Positions 8,948-17,480 of a stretch of DNA of 64,000 nt are shown piece after piece (the first letter of the stretch is position 1; each line of letters opens with the position of its first letter). The translations under genes and the position numbers were made by a program. The notes beneath the pieces are model-generated. The model searched no databases, was not told the DNA's origin, and saw only the letters and a program-made list of their open reading frames with translations. Source of the DNA: Micromonospora sp. BL4 (GTDB lineage: Bacteria; Actinomycetota; Actinomycetes; Mycobacteriales; Micromonosporaceae); contig NZ_RCVJ01000043.1 of NCBI RefSeq assembly GCF_003667505.1, forward strand, positions 23,605-87,604. The letters run 5' to 3'.

Positions 8948-9381
8948 CGGAAATGCCCAGCCTGGTGCTTCCCTCCTTCTACCTCTATTACCAGTCGCCG
9001 GTGAAGATCGTGGAGACCCCTGACGGTGGCGCCCGGGTATGGCGGGTGGGTATCGACACCGGCGGGTGGCAGGAAAAGAACGACCTCTTTGTGGAGATCA
9101 CGCTCGGCGTCGGCGGCGAGATTTTCGGCCGCACCCGGGAGGACTTCGTGCAGGAAGTCGAGGCGTTCCGGGCTCATTACCTTCGTGGTGAGGGGCCTGT
9201 CTTCGCGCTTTATGAGACGGTGCGGTCGATCGAGGATCAGGCAGACGCCGAGGGGCGTCATCTGACGCCGAAAGAGCAGGCTCTCATCCGGGGCATCCGG
9301 CAGCGGACGTTCGTCATGTTCGAGGAGCAGCTGCGCGCTGCCGGTGACCCAGGCGCGGACCCCGAGCTGGCGGCTAGTTAG
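8944..9381 (+). CDS. Candidate partner/immunity protein of the toxin
   Basis: 145 residues, starting in an ATGA overlap with the toxin stop codon, so it is translationally coupled. No family was recognised. The N-terminal half looks beta-rich (LPSFYLYYQSPVKIVET, VWRVGIDTGG, DLFVEITLGVGGEIFGRT), and the C-terminal half is helical. Residues 89-130 align without gaps to toxin residues 1448-1489. I count 19 identities in 42, including LYE, LTP.E and GIR.R. Position and coupling suggest an immunity protein for the RelA/SpoT-like tip, but the shared tail also allows a decoy, co-folding partner or orphan toxin fragment. GC is lower than in the surrounding genes, as in the adjacent toxin tip, which suggests the two were acquired together. 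Confidence 0.6.
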   Translation: MTEMPSLVLPSFYLYYQSPVKIVETPDGGARVWRVGIDTGGWQEKNDLFVEITLGVGGEIFGRTREDFVQEVEAFRAHYLRGEGPVFALYETVRSIEDQADAEGRHLTPKEQALIRGIRQRTFVMFEEQLRAAGDPGADPELAAS

Positions 9382-9846
9382 TCGGACATGCTTGCGCCGG
9401 CCTCGGCCCGGGCCCGCCTTGGTGACTGTGGGCCTGAGCCGCATCGAGCGGCTTGATCGACTCGGTTTCGCCGATATCGCGGTATCACGGCGTTGGGATA
9501 CCCCCATGTCAGCGATAACGAGTTGATCAGCGGTTGACAGGGCGGATGGATCGGGCAAAAACGACGAATTAAGCGTCAGGCCAGGGCGGCGTGGACGGCG
9601 GGCGCACGAAAAGGGGCAGCCACCGCCTGACTGGGGCGTACGGAAGGGGCAGCCACCGCCTGAGTGGGCGCAAAGACCGGCGAGGCGCTCCGACTGGTCG
9701 GACAGCACGTCCGACCGGGTGGGTGGCCCCATCGGTGATACGGAGCGGGGGCCACACAACCGCAGAGGTCGCACAAGTGAGGCAGCCTCTCAGACGTCAG
9801 CAGGTTGGTGGCGAAAGGACGTTGCCGCGCCGAATAACATCGAGGG
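9382..9846. other. 465-bp intergenic region after the toxin operon
   Basis: No convincing gene is seen here. A short hairpin at 9437-9453 (AGCCGC, loop ATCGA, GCGGCT) is the only terminator-like structure, and it lacks a T tract. Two copies of a 20-bp direct repeat lie at 9611-9630 and 9644-9663. A TAACAT box at 9835-9840 ends six bases before the ATG of the next gene and may be its -10 element. Confidence 0.5.
9611..9663. repeat. Two-copy 33-bp-period direct repeat
   Basis: AAGGGGCAGCCACCGCCTGA occurs at 9611-9630 and again at 9644-9663, a period of 33 bp; similarity continues a few bases further (CTGGGGCG versus GTGGGCG). It lies in non-coding sequence. Function is unknown. Confidence 0.7.
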
Positions 9847-10209
9847 ATGGCAGAGCCCGAGACGGAGAGCAGCAAGTCCCATGCCTGGGCCTGGCCGGTG
9901 GGCATCCTGCTCGGTCTGGCGATCGGCATCCCCGTGTTCGGTTCGACGGGCGGCGTCGCCTTCGGTGTCGCGATCGGCATCGCCTTCGCGATCGCCTTCG
10001 GTGCTACGAAGAATCGCGCCGAGGAGCAGGCCGACACCGGTGACCGGGGTGGCAGTGCCGGCGCCAACGACGGAGACCGGGCTGGCAGCACCGACGTCGC
10101 CGACGGTGGCCCGGGCGACGGCGACGGCGCCACCGGGAGCGGCCCGACCCGCGGCGGGCCGGAGGACAACGCCACTGAGGACGACGCCGGCGGCTCGCGC
10201 CAAGGATGA
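9847..10209 (+). CDS. Small membrane protein with acidic tail
   Basis: 120 residues. After a short hydrophilic N-terminus (MAEPETESSKSHAWAW) there are two close hydrophobic segments, PVGILLGLAIGIPVF (about 17-31) and GVAFGVAIGIAFAIAFGA (about 36-53), likely a helical hairpin in the membrane. The remaining ~65 residues are Gly/Asp/Ala-rich and probably disordered. No function is recognised. The start is supported by a TAACAT box six bases upstream, suggesting a leaderless transcript. Its stop overlaps the start of the endonuclease V gene, so the two are probably co-transcribed. Confidence 0.6.
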   Translation: MAEPETESSKSHAWAWPVGILLGLAIGIPVFGSTGGVAFGVAIGIAFAIAFGATKNRAEEQADTGDRGGSAGANDGDRAGSTDVADGGPGDGDGATGSGPTRGGPEDNATEDDAGGSRQG

Positions 10210-10982
10210 ACGACTCCGGATCAGGAATATCGCGGCATCGAGGGCGGTGGGACAGCCCGATTCCGCTGAACCCGAGTGGATCATGGCCGGACGCGGACGC
10301 GGGGGCGGAGGCGCGGCAGGGGGCGGGGCCGCGCAGTGTGGCGGCTGCGGTGGCCGTGCAGGAGGAGTTGCGGCCGCTGGTCGACCTGGTGGGGCCGGGG
10401 CCGGCCGCGCCGGCCACGGTGGCTGGCCTGGACGTCGCGTACGCGAAGAGCGGCGACCTTCTCGCGGCGGCGGTGACCGTGCTGGACGCCCGGACGTTGG
10501 CGGTGGTGGATTCCGCGGTCAGCGTGGGCCGGCCCGCGTTCGGCTACGTCCCGGGGTTGTTCGCCTTCCGTGAGCTGCCTGCGTTGCTCGCCGCGCTGGA
10601 CCGGCTGACCACCGCTCCGGCGCTGCTGGTCTGCGACGGGCACGGGCTGGCCCATCCGCGCCGGTTCGGGCTCGCCTGTCATCTTGGGGTGGTCACCGGG
10701 CTGCCCGCGATCGGGGTGGGGAAGACGCCACTGGTCGGCGAGTGGGCGCCGCCGCCCACCGAGCGGGGTGCCTGGTCGCCGCTGCGTGACGGGGGCGACG
10801 TCGTCGGCCGGGTGCTGCGGACCCAGGCCGGGGTGAAGCCGGTCTTCGTCAGCGTCGGGCACCGGATGAGTCTGGCCAACGCCACCGCGCAGGTGCTCGC
10901 GCTGACGCCGCGCTACCGGTTGCCGGAGACCACCCGCACCGCCGACCGGCTCTGCCGGGACGCCCTCGCCGGTGCGGTCTGA
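10206..10982 (+). CDS. nfi: Endonuclease V (deoxyinosine 3' endonuclease)
   Basis: Endonuclease V nicks DNA one base 3' of deoxyinosine and starts repair of deaminated adenine. Family motifs are all visible: GLDVAY with the catalytic Asp, FGYVPGLFAFRE (the wedge region that recognises the lesion), CDGHGLAHPRRFGLACHLG with the second metal-binding Asp, GVGKTPL, and VSVGHRMSLANA near the end. The frame opens at the ATG at 10206, overlapping the previous stop, giving 258 residues. That is about 30-40 residues longer at the N-terminus than the E. coli enzyme, and the extra part (to about residue 45) is low-complexity, so a downstream GTG could be the true start. Confidence 0.9.
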   Translation: MNDSGSGISRHRGRWDSPIPLNPSGSWPDADAGAEARQGAGPRSVAAAVAVQEELRPLVDLVGPGPAAPATVAGLDVAYAKSGDLLAAAVTVLDARTLAVVDSAVSVGRPAFGYVPGLFAFRELPALLAALDRLTTAPALLVCDGHGLAHPRRFGLACHLGVVTGLPAIGVGKTPLVGEWAPPPTERGAWSPLRDGGDVVGRVLRTQAGVKPVFVSVGHRMSLANATAQVLALTPRYRLPETTRTADRLCRDALAGAV

Positions 10983-11138
10983 CCAGCCGGGAAGCGACGG
11001 CACGGGGCGAGCGTGGCAGGTCGGCGGGTCGGGGTGGCAAACCGTAACGCCGCACACATGCGGGCCGCTCTATGACCGGTGGTGGGGGTGGCCCGGTAGT
11101 AGCCTGACCGCGGACCCCACCCGGGGAGGAACGGTGAG

Positions 11139-12209
11139 GTGATCATGACGGTACGTCGGCGCGTGGCGCGTCTCGCGACGGTCTGTGGTCTGGTGGGCGG
11201 CCTGGTGATGCTCGGTGCGTCGCCCGCGCTGGCCGACGACGACTCCGTCCGGGTGGGTGCGGCCAGCAGCTTCGCCGCCGGCGGCTCCCCGCAGGGGGTG
11301 AACGTCGCGGTGCGCAAGCGCTCCGACGGGTGCGTCCTGCTGCGTACCGCCCTGGGCCTGCGCCTTGAGGGTCTCCGGCCGGACCAGGTGGCGGTGCACG
11401 TCAACGCGGGTGGGCGCTGGTTCCCGGTGCCTGTCGCCGGCGGTGGCGGCAGCGTGGCGACCGGGCAGACCTCGCCGGCGAAGCCGACCCTGTGCAAGGG
11501 CAAGGGCATCACCGTGCGGTACCGGGTGGCGTTCGCCGCCGGTGCGCCGGCTGGGCGGCTCGCGGTGACCGGCGTGGCGCTCAGCGCGGCCGGGCAGGAG
11601 TTGGGTCGGGGTTCCGACTCGTCGAAGCTGAACAGCCGGGCCTCCGCCTCGCCCACGCCGACCCCGTCGAAGAAGCCGTCGCCCACCCCGAGGGTGACCA
11701 CCGAGGCCGCTCCGGCCGGCGACGCGGTGAACGAGGCCGCGCTGGGTGGCGTGTCCCGCGGGCCCGACACCACGGCGACCGCGGCCGAATCGTCCGGCGG
11801 CTCGCCGGTGATGTTCTTCGGCATCGCGATGGTGGCGGTCGGACTGCTGCTCATCGTGCTGCTGTTCCGTCGCTCGCGTCAGGACCGGAAGCCGACCGAC
11901 GACCTGACCGCGCCGCTGCCGGGCAACCCCGGCGGCACCACCTACCGCTCCGGTGGTGGGTCGCCGGCCGTGCCCGGCCAGCCCGGCCCGGTGTACGGGC
12001 AGCAGCCGCCGCCCGGCGGTTACGGCGCGGTGCCGGCTCCCCGGCCCGCGACCGGCGGGGTCTACGGCGCCCGCCCGGCCGGGCCCGCGTCGCCGCCCGA
12101 GGCGACGCAGGCCATGCCGGGTACTCCGGGTGGCCAGTCGGGGCCCGACGACCCGCCCGCCGAGGGCGGGGGCGACCACACCGTGTTCATGCCTCGGCTC
12201 CCCGGCTGA
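11139..12209 (+). CDS. Secreted/membrane-anchored protein with a proline-rich tail
   Basis: 356 residues from the GTG at 11139, chosen because GGAGG lies nine bases upstream; an ATG two codons later is the alternative. There is a signal peptide (RRRVARLATVCGLVGGLVMLGASPALA), then an extracellular domain with two cysteines (GCVLLRTALG, TLCKGKGITVRYRVAF). A Ser/Thr/Pro stalk follows (SASPTPTPSKKPSPTP). A transmembrane helix lies at about 223-243 (MFFGIAMVAVGLLLIVLLF) and is followed by RRSRQ. The cytoplasmic tail is rich in Pro, Gly and Gln and ends HTVFMPRLPG. Topology is Type I. No family was recognised. It stands alone between endonuclease V and manB. Confidence 0.65.
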   Translation: MIMTVRRRVARLATVCGLVGGLVMLGASPALADDDSVRVGAASSFAAGGSPQGVNVAVRKRSDGCVLLRTALGLRLEGLRPDQVAVHVNAGGRWFPVPVAGGGGSVATGQTSPAKPTLCKGKGITVRYRVAFAAGAPAGRLAVTGVALSAAGQELGRGSDSSKLNSRASASPTPTPSKKPSPTPRVTTEAAPAGDAVNEAALGGVSRGPDTTATAAESSGGSPVMFFGIAMVAVGLLLIVLLFRRSRQDRKPTDDLTAPLPGNPGGTTYRSGGGSPAVPGQPGPVYGQQPPPGGYGAVPAPRPATGGVYGARPAGPASPPEATQAMPGTPGGQSGPDDPPAEGGGDHTVFMPRLPG

Positions 12210-12277
12210 GCGGGGTCCGACCCTGACCCTCCGATACGCTCAGGTCCGGTGGAACCTGCGGCCAAGGAGCGGAACCT

Positions 12278-13663
12278 GTGTCTGGTCTGTCCCAGATCGT
12301 GAAGGCGTACGACGTCCGAGGGACGGTGCCGGACCAGTGGGACGAACGGGTCGCCGAAGCCCTCGGTGCGGCCTTCACCCAGCTGCTCAACAGCACCGAC
12401 GAGCCGGGCGACGCGGTCGTCATCGGGTACGACATGCGGGCCACCTCGCCCGGGCTGGCCGCGGCCTTCGCCGCCGGCGTACGCGCCGAGGGGCGTTCGG
12501 TGATCGAGATCGGGCTGGCCTCCACCGACCTGCTCTACTTCGCGTCCGGCTCCCTCGATCTGCCCGGCGCGATGTTCACCGCCAGTCACAATCCCGCGCA
12601 GTACAACGGCATCAAGATGTGTCGCTCCGGTGCTCGGCCGATCGGCCAGGCCAGCGGTCTGGCGGAGATCCGTGAGCGGGCCCAGGCCCTGCTGGACTCG
12701 GGCGCGGCCCGCCCGGCCGGCGAGCCGGTCCGGCCGGCCGAGCGGCGGGACCTGCTGCCCGACTACGCCGCCTACCTGCGCAAGCTGGTCGACCTCTCCG
12801 GCATCCGGCCACTGAAGGTGGTGGTCGACGCCGGCAACGGGATGGGCGGCTTCACCGTCCCCACGGTCCTCGGCGACGCCGCCCTGTCGGCCCTGCCGTT
12901 GGACATCGTGCCGCTCTACTTCGAGCTGGACGGCACCTTCCCCAACCACGAGGCCAACCCACTGGACCCGGCGAACCTGGTCGACCTCCAGCGCGCCGTG
13001 GTCGAGCACGGCGCCGAGATCGGGCTGGCCTTCGACGGCGACGCCGACCGTTGCTTCGTGGTGGACGAGCGCGGTGAGCCCGTCTCGCCGTCGGCGATCA
13101 CCGCCCTGGTCGCCGCACGTGAGCTGGCCAAGCACCCGGGCTCCACGGTGATCCACGGTCTGATCACGTCCAGCGCGGTGCCGGAGATCATCCGGGAGCA
13201 CGGTGGGGAACCGGTGGTCGCCCGGGTCGGGCACTCCTTCATCAAGGCGGAGATGGCCCGCACCAACGCCGTCTTCGGCGGGGAGCACTCCGCGCACTAC
13301 TACTTCCGGGACTTCTGGTTCGCCGACACCGGGATGCTCGCCGCGATGCACACGTTGGCCGCGCTCGGCGAGCAGTCGCTGCCCCTGTCCGTGCTGGCCG
13401 GCGAGTACGAGCGCTACGTCGCCTCCGGTGAAATCAACTCGACGGTCGTCGACCAGGCGGCGGCGGTGGCCGAGGTGCGGGCCGCGTACCCCGAGGGGGT
13501 GGCCGACGAGATGGACGGGCTCACCCTGCGTTTCCCCGACGGGGCCTGGTTCAACCTGCGAGCCTCCAACACGGAGCCGTTGCTGCGGCTCAACGTGGAG
13601 GCGCCCACCCGCGAGCGGATGGTCTCGCTCCGCGACGAGGTGCTGGGCCGGGTTCGCCGATAA
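12278..13663 (+). CDS. manB: Phosphomannomutase/phosphoglucomutase
   Basis: 461 residues, alpha-D-phosphohexomutase superfamily. It interconverts mannose-6-phosphate and mannose-1-phosphate (and possibly the glucose forms) to supply GDP-mannose for glycolipids and glycans. The phosphoserine loop is FTASHNPAQYNGIK, the metal-binding loop is FDGDADRCFVVD, the sugar-binding loop is GGEHSAHYYF, and the phosphate-binding C-terminal motif is RASNTEPLLRLNVEA. The GTG at 12278 is preceded by AAGGAGCGG. The downstream genes (Trm112-like, SIS domain, CDF transporter, manA) follow in the same direction with short gaps. The manB-SIS-manA order matches Mycobacterium. Confidence 0.93.
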   Translation: MSGLSQIVKAYDVRGTVPDQWDERVAEALGAAFTQLLNSTDEPGDAVVIGYDMRATSPGLAAAFAAGVRAEGRSVIEIGLASTDLLYFASGSLDLPGAMFTASHNPAQYNGIKMCRSGARPIGQASGLAEIRERAQALLDSGAARPAGEPVRPAERRDLLPDYAAYLRKLVDLSGIRPLKVVVDAGNGMGGFTVPTVLGDAALSALPLDIVPLYFELDGTFPNHEANPLDPANLVDLQRAVVEHGAEIGLAFDGDADRCFVVDERGEPVSPSAITALVAARELAKHPGSTVIHGLITSSAVPEIIREHGGEPVVARVGHSFIKAEMARTNAVFGGEHSAHYYFRDFWFADTGMLAAMHTLAALGEQSLPLSVLAGEYERYVASGEINSTVVDQAAAVAEVRAAYPEGVADEMDGLTLRFPDGAWFNLRASNTEPLLRLNVEAPTRERMVSLRDEVLGRVRR

Positions 13664-13724
13664 GATCGCCTGCGCCGGTCGGCACCGCCGCCGGTGAAGC
13701 CGCACACGTGGAAGGAGCCGCGCC

Positions 13725-13910
13725 ATGGCCCTGGATCCGCAGTTGCTCGAGATCCTCGCCTGTCCGGACACGCACCACGCCCCGCTCACCTACGACGCCG
13801 AGGCGCAGACGCTGACCTGCACGGAGTGCGGCCGGATCTTCGAGGTCCGTGACGACGTGCCGGTGCTGCTGCTCGACGAGGCGCGCGGCGGCCCCGGGCA
13901 GTCGTCATGA
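13725..13910 (+). CDS. Trm112 family zinc-finger-like protein
   Basis: 61 residues with the Trm112 pattern: LDPQLLEILACPDTHHAPLTY, then TCTECGRIFEVRDDVPVLL. In eukaryotes Trm112 activates methyltransferases; in actinobacteria these small proteins are usually encoded next to manB as here. Cysteines visible are C13, C33 and C36, one fewer than the usual four (ACPxH instead of CPxC). GGAAGGAG precedes the ATG. It overlaps the next gene by four bases (ATGA), so it is coupled to the SIS-domain protein. Confidence 0.85.
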   Translation: MALDPQLLEILACPDTHHAPLTYDAEAQTLTCTECGRIFEVRDDVPVLLLDEARGGPGQSS

Positions 13911-15103
13911 TCGACGGTACGGCCGGGGTCAGCGGACGTCGCGACGCCGACGAGGCCCTGCTCGACAGCCCGGAGGCACTGGCCGAGCACGACCCGGGTG
14001 GCATGCTCCGGCACACCGCCTCGGCCGGCGCGCAGGTCCGCGAGTCGGCCGCACTGGCCGCCGAGGCGAACCTTGCGGTGCTCGCCGACGACGGGCGGCC
14101 CCGGGCCGTGGTGATCGCCGGCATCGGCACCGCCGGGCGTACCGGGGACGTGCTGGCCACGGTCGCCGGGCCGCGCTGCCCGGTGCCGGTCATCGCGCAC
14201 CGCAGCGCCGGCGTACCCGGTTGGGTCGGCGCGGCCGACGTGGTCATCGCGGTGAGCGCGTCCGGCCGCAGCCCGGAGGCGCTCGGCGCCGCCGAGGCGG
14301 CGCACCGGCGTGGCGCCCGGCTGGTCGCGGTGGGCGCACCCGACTCGCAGTTGCAGTCGGTCGCCGAGCGGGCCCGGGCGCCGTTCATCCCGGTGCCCCG
14401 GCGCGCTCCGGCCCGGGCCAGCCTGTGGGCGCTCACCGTGCCGGTCCTGCTCGCCGCCCGTACCCTCGGGCTGGTGAAGGTCAACGAGGCGGACCTGGCG
14501 GAGACCGCGGCCCGGCTGGACGCGGACGCGGACCGCTGCCGGTCCACCGCGGAGTCCTTCGTCAACCCGGCGAAGTCGCTGGCCCTGGGCCTGGCCGGCT
14601 CGGTCCCGATCGTCTGGGGCTCATCCCCGCTGGCCACCGTGGCGGCCCGCCGGTTCGGCGACACCCTGTCGGCGAACGCCCGCTACCCGGTGGTCACCGG
14701 GGCGCTCGGCGAAGCCGGCCGGGGCCGGGTCGGGCTGCTGGACGGTGTCTTCGGTGGCCTGGCCGAGGGGGAGCGGGACATCTTCGCCGATCGTGCGGAG
14801 GACGACGGCGAGGGGACCCGGCTGCGGCTGGTGCTGCTGCGTGACGGCGGGCTCAACGCCGAGGACGACACGGACGAGCCGCTGGCCGTCGAGGAGCGCC
14901 GGGCCGACGCGGTGCAGACCCTCGCCGAACGCCGCGGTGTGCGCTGCGACGTGGTGACCGCCGAGGGTGGGTCCGCGCTGGAGCGGCTGGCCTCGCTCAT
15001 CGCCGTACCGGACTTCGCCTCGATCTACCTCGCCCTGGCCCACGGACTGGACCCGATGGCGGTCCCCGCCATCACCGAGATGAAGGAGCTGTCGAACCAG
15101 TGA
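13907..15103 (+). CDS. SIS-domain sugar-phosphate isomerase-like protein
   Basis: 398 residues. A SIS (sugar isomerase) fold is seen from about residue 65 (AVVIAGIGTAGRTGDVLATVA, VVIAVSASGRSPEALGAAEAA). A C-terminal region from about 210 resembles bifunctional phosphoglucose/phosphomannose isomerases (VPIVWGSSPLATVAARRFGDTLSANARYPV). It lies between manB and manA, the same place as Rv3256c in Mycobacterium. The catalytic residues of true PGI/PMI enzymes cannot be confirmed by eye, so enzymatic activity is uncertain. It is translationally coupled to the Trm112-like gene. Confidence 0.8.
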   Translation: MIDGTAGVSGRRDADEALLDSPEALAEHDPGGMLRHTASAGAQVRESAALAAEANLAVLADDGRPRAVVIAGIGTAGRTGDVLATVAGPRCPVPVIAHRSAGVPGWVGAADVVIAVSASGRSPEALGAAEAAHRRGARLVAVGAPDSQLQSVAERARAPFIPVPRRAPARASLWALTVPVLLAARTLGLVKVNEADLAETAARLDADADRCRSTAESFVNPAKSLALGLAGSVPIVWGSSPLATVAARRFGDTLSANARYPVVTGALGEAGRGRVGLLDGVFGGLAEGERDIFADRAEDDGEGTRLRLVLLRDGGLNAEDDTDEPLAVEERRADAVQTLAERRGVRCDVVTAEGGSALERLASLIAVPDFASIYLALAHGLDPMAVPAITEMKELSNQ

Positions 15104-15170
15104 ACGGACCTAGGCGGCGACGCGGCACGCGCGCACCGGGCAACGCGGCGCGGCGAAGCGGAGCGGTGGC

Positions 15171-16178
15171 GTGAGCGCGAACGGCGGGACGAAGGCGATT
15201 GTCGCCGCCCTGCTGGCCAACATCGGCATCGCCGTCACCAAGTTCATCGCGTTCCTGCTCTCCGGTTCGTCGTCGATGCTGGCCGAGTCGATCCACTCGG
15301 TCGCCGACTCCGGCAATCAGGGCCTGCTCCTGCTCGGTGGTAAGCGCGCCAGGCGGGAGGCGACCCCGCAGCACCCGTTCGGGTACGGCCGGGAGCGCTA
15401 CATCTACGCGTTCATCGTGTCGATCGTGCTGTTCAGCGTCGGTGGCCTGTTCGCCCTGTACGAGGCGTACCACAAGTGGGATCACGAGGAGGGCATCAAG
15501 TCCTGGCACTGGCTGCCGGTGGTCGTGCTGGTGGCGGCGATCATCATGGAGTCGTTCTCCTTCCGGACGGCCATCAAGGAGTCCAACCACATCCGGGGCA
15601 ACCAGTCCTGGGTGCGCTTCATCCGCCGGGCCAAGGCGCCGGAGCTGCCGGTGGTGCTGCTGGAGGACTTCGGCGCGCTGGTCGGTCTGGTCTTCGCGCT
15701 GTTCGGCGTCGGGATGACTCTGATCACCGGCAACGGCCGCTGGGATGCGGCCGGCACCGCCATGATCGGCATTCTGCTGGTGACCATCGCCGTCGTGCTG
15801 GCCATCGAGACCAAGAGTCTGCTGCTCGGTGAGGGCGCCGAAGCCACCGAGGTGGCGGCCATCGAGCGTGCGATCACCGATGGCCCCGAGGTGGAGCGGA
15901 TCATCCATATGAAGACGCTCTACCTGGGGCCGGAGGAGCTGATGGTGGCCGCGAAGATCGGGGTGCCGGCCTGCGAGAGCGCCCAGGATCTGGCCCGGGG
16001 CATCAACGCCGTGGAAGCGCGGATCCGCGTCGCGGTGCCGATCGCCCGGGTGATCTACCTGGAGCCGGACATCTTCAGCGCCGCCGCGGCCGAGGCCGGC
16101 ACCGGCGCCGCCGCCGACACCGCCGTACCGCAACCCCAGAACGCGTCGGGCGAGGCGGCCGGGCGGCCCGGGGGCTGA
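15171..16178 (+). CDS. Cation diffusion facilitator transporter
   Basis: 335 residues, CDF family, divalent metal (probably Zn2+) efflux in exchange for protons. TM helices are visible at about 7-27, 78-100, 113-131 and 163-225. Metal-site residues are H43 and D47 in HSVADSGNQ. The region AEATEVAAIERAITDGPEVERIIHMKTLYLGPEELMVAAKIGV is the cytoplasmic dimerisation domain. The wording around HPFGYGRERYIYAFIVSI is closest to the SLC30A9-like branch of CDF proteins. GTG start at 15171; the spacing to manA is only 3 bp, so it belongs to the man operon. Why a metal transporter sits there is unknown, but PMI (ManA) is a zinc enzyme. Confidence 0.88.
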   Translation: MSANGGTKAIVAALLANIGIAVTKFIAFLLSGSSSMLAESIHSVADSGNQGLLLLGGKRARREATPQHPFGYGRERYIYAFIVSIVLFSVGGLFALYEAYHKWDHEEGIKSWHWLPVVVLVAAIIMESFSFRTAIKESNHIRGNQSWVRFIRRAKAPELPVVLLEDFGALVGLVFALFGVGMTLITGNGRWDAAGTAMIGILLVTIAVVLAIETKSLLLGEGAEATEVAAIERAITDGPEVERIIHMKTLYLGPEELMVAAKIGVPACESAQDLARGINAVEARIRVAVPIARVIYLEPDIFSAAAAEAGTGAAADTAVPQPQNASGEAAGRPGG

Positions 16179-16181
16179 CGG

Positions 16182-17345
16182 GTGGAACTGCTCTACGGGC
16201 CGATCCGGGACTACGCCTGGGGGTCCCGCTCCGCGATCGCCCTGTTGCAGGGGCGGCCGGTGCCCAGTGCCGGCCCGGAGGCGGAGCTGTGGCTGGGCGC
16301 CCACCCGGGCGCACCGGCCAGCGTGGATCGGGCCGGTCTCCGGGTCAGCCTCTGCGACCTGGTGCGTGACGAGCCGGGGCAGTGGCTCGGCCAGCGGGTG
16401 TCGGAGCGCTTCGGCACCCGGCTGCCGTTCCTGCTCAAGGTGCTCGCCGCCGACGCTCCGCTGAGCCTGCAGGCCCACCCGGACGCCGAACAGGCCCGGG
16501 TGGGCTACGCGGCGGACGCGGGCCGCCCTCCGGCGGAGCGCAACTACTCCGATCCGCACCACAAGCCGGAGCTGCTGGTGGCGCTCACCCCGTTCGAGGC
16601 GCTGTGCGGGTTCCGGGACCCGACGGTGTCGGCCGAGGCGCTCGCCGCGTTCGACGTACCGGCGTTGGCGCCGGTCGTCGCCGCGTTGCGGACGGGGCCG
16701 GCGGGGCTGCGCACGGCGGTGCAGACGCTGCTCGCCTGGCCGGTCGCGGAGCGCGACGAGTTGCTGGGCTCCGTGCTGGCGGCGTCGGTCGACGGTCCGG
16801 ACGCGGAGCTGGCCGCCCGGCTGGCCGTGGCCTACCCGGGGGACCCGGGCGTGCTGGTCGCGCTGCTGCTGCACCACGTGCGGCTGACGCCGGGGGAGGC
16901 GATCTGGATGCCCGCCGGCAACCTGCACGCCTACCTGAGCGGCTGTGGAGTGGAGATCATGGCGGCCAGCGACAACGTGCTGCGCGGCGGGCTGACCCCG
17001 AAGCGGGTCGACGTCGACGAGCTGCTGCGGGTGCTGCGGTTCGAGGTGCTGGAGGATCCGGTACGGACCGCTCAGCCGGTCGGGCCGGGGTTGGACTGCT
17101 GGTCGGTGCCGGTGGACGACTTCGCGCTGCACCGGGTGCGGGTCGGAACGACCGTGCCGTCGGTCACGCTGCCGCTCCCCGGGCCCCGGGTGGTGCTCTG
17201 CAGCGCCGGATCGGTCACCGTGGACGACGGCGCCGGCGCGGTGACGCTCGCGTCCGGCCAGGCCGCGATCGGCACCGCGGCCGGCGAGCCGCTGCGGATC
17301 AGCGGTGACGGTGAGGCGTACGTGGCCACCGCCGGGCTGCGCTGA
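16182..17345 (+). CDS. manA: Mannose-6-phosphate isomerase, class I
   Basis: 387 residues. It isomerises fructose-6-phosphate and mannose-6-phosphate, feeding ManB. Type I PMI motifs are seen: LLYGPIRDYAWGSRSAIALL at the N-terminus, PFLLKVLAADAPLSLQAHPD (zinc ligands Q and H), YSDPHHKPELLVALTPFEALCGFRD, and the signature LTPGEAIWMPAGNLHAYLSG. A second cupin half follows at about 300-387. Starts at GTG 16182, three bases after the CDF stop. It is the last gene of the mannose block; the region after it holds the ahcY leader. Confidence 0.93.
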   Translation: MELLYGPIRDYAWGSRSAIALLQGRPVPSAGPEAELWLGAHPGAPASVDRAGLRVSLCDLVRDEPGQWLGQRVSERFGTRLPFLLKVLAADAPLSLQAHPDAEQARVGYAADAGRPPAERNYSDPHHKPELLVALTPFEALCGFRDPTVSAEALAAFDVPALAPVVAALRTGPAGLRTAVQTLLAWPVAERDELLGSVLAASVDGPDAELAARLAVAYPGDPGVLVALLLHHVRLTPGEAIWMPAGNLHAYLSGCGVEIMAASDNVLRGGLTPKRVDVDELLRVLRFEVLEDPVRTAQPVGPGLDCWSVPVDDFALHRVRVGTTVPSVTLPLPGPRVVLCSAGSVTVDDGAGAVTLASGQAAIGTAAGEPLRISGDGEAYVATAGLR

Positions 17346-17480
17346 CGCCCTCGCCGCCACGCCACAAGTCCGACTTTCCCGGAATAGCTTGACGCTGTCG
17401 TGCCGGAGTGTGACTCTATGAGTACGCAGCGTTATCGCGACGACGGTCCGACAACGTGCGGGGAACCAAACCGGGGGGAT

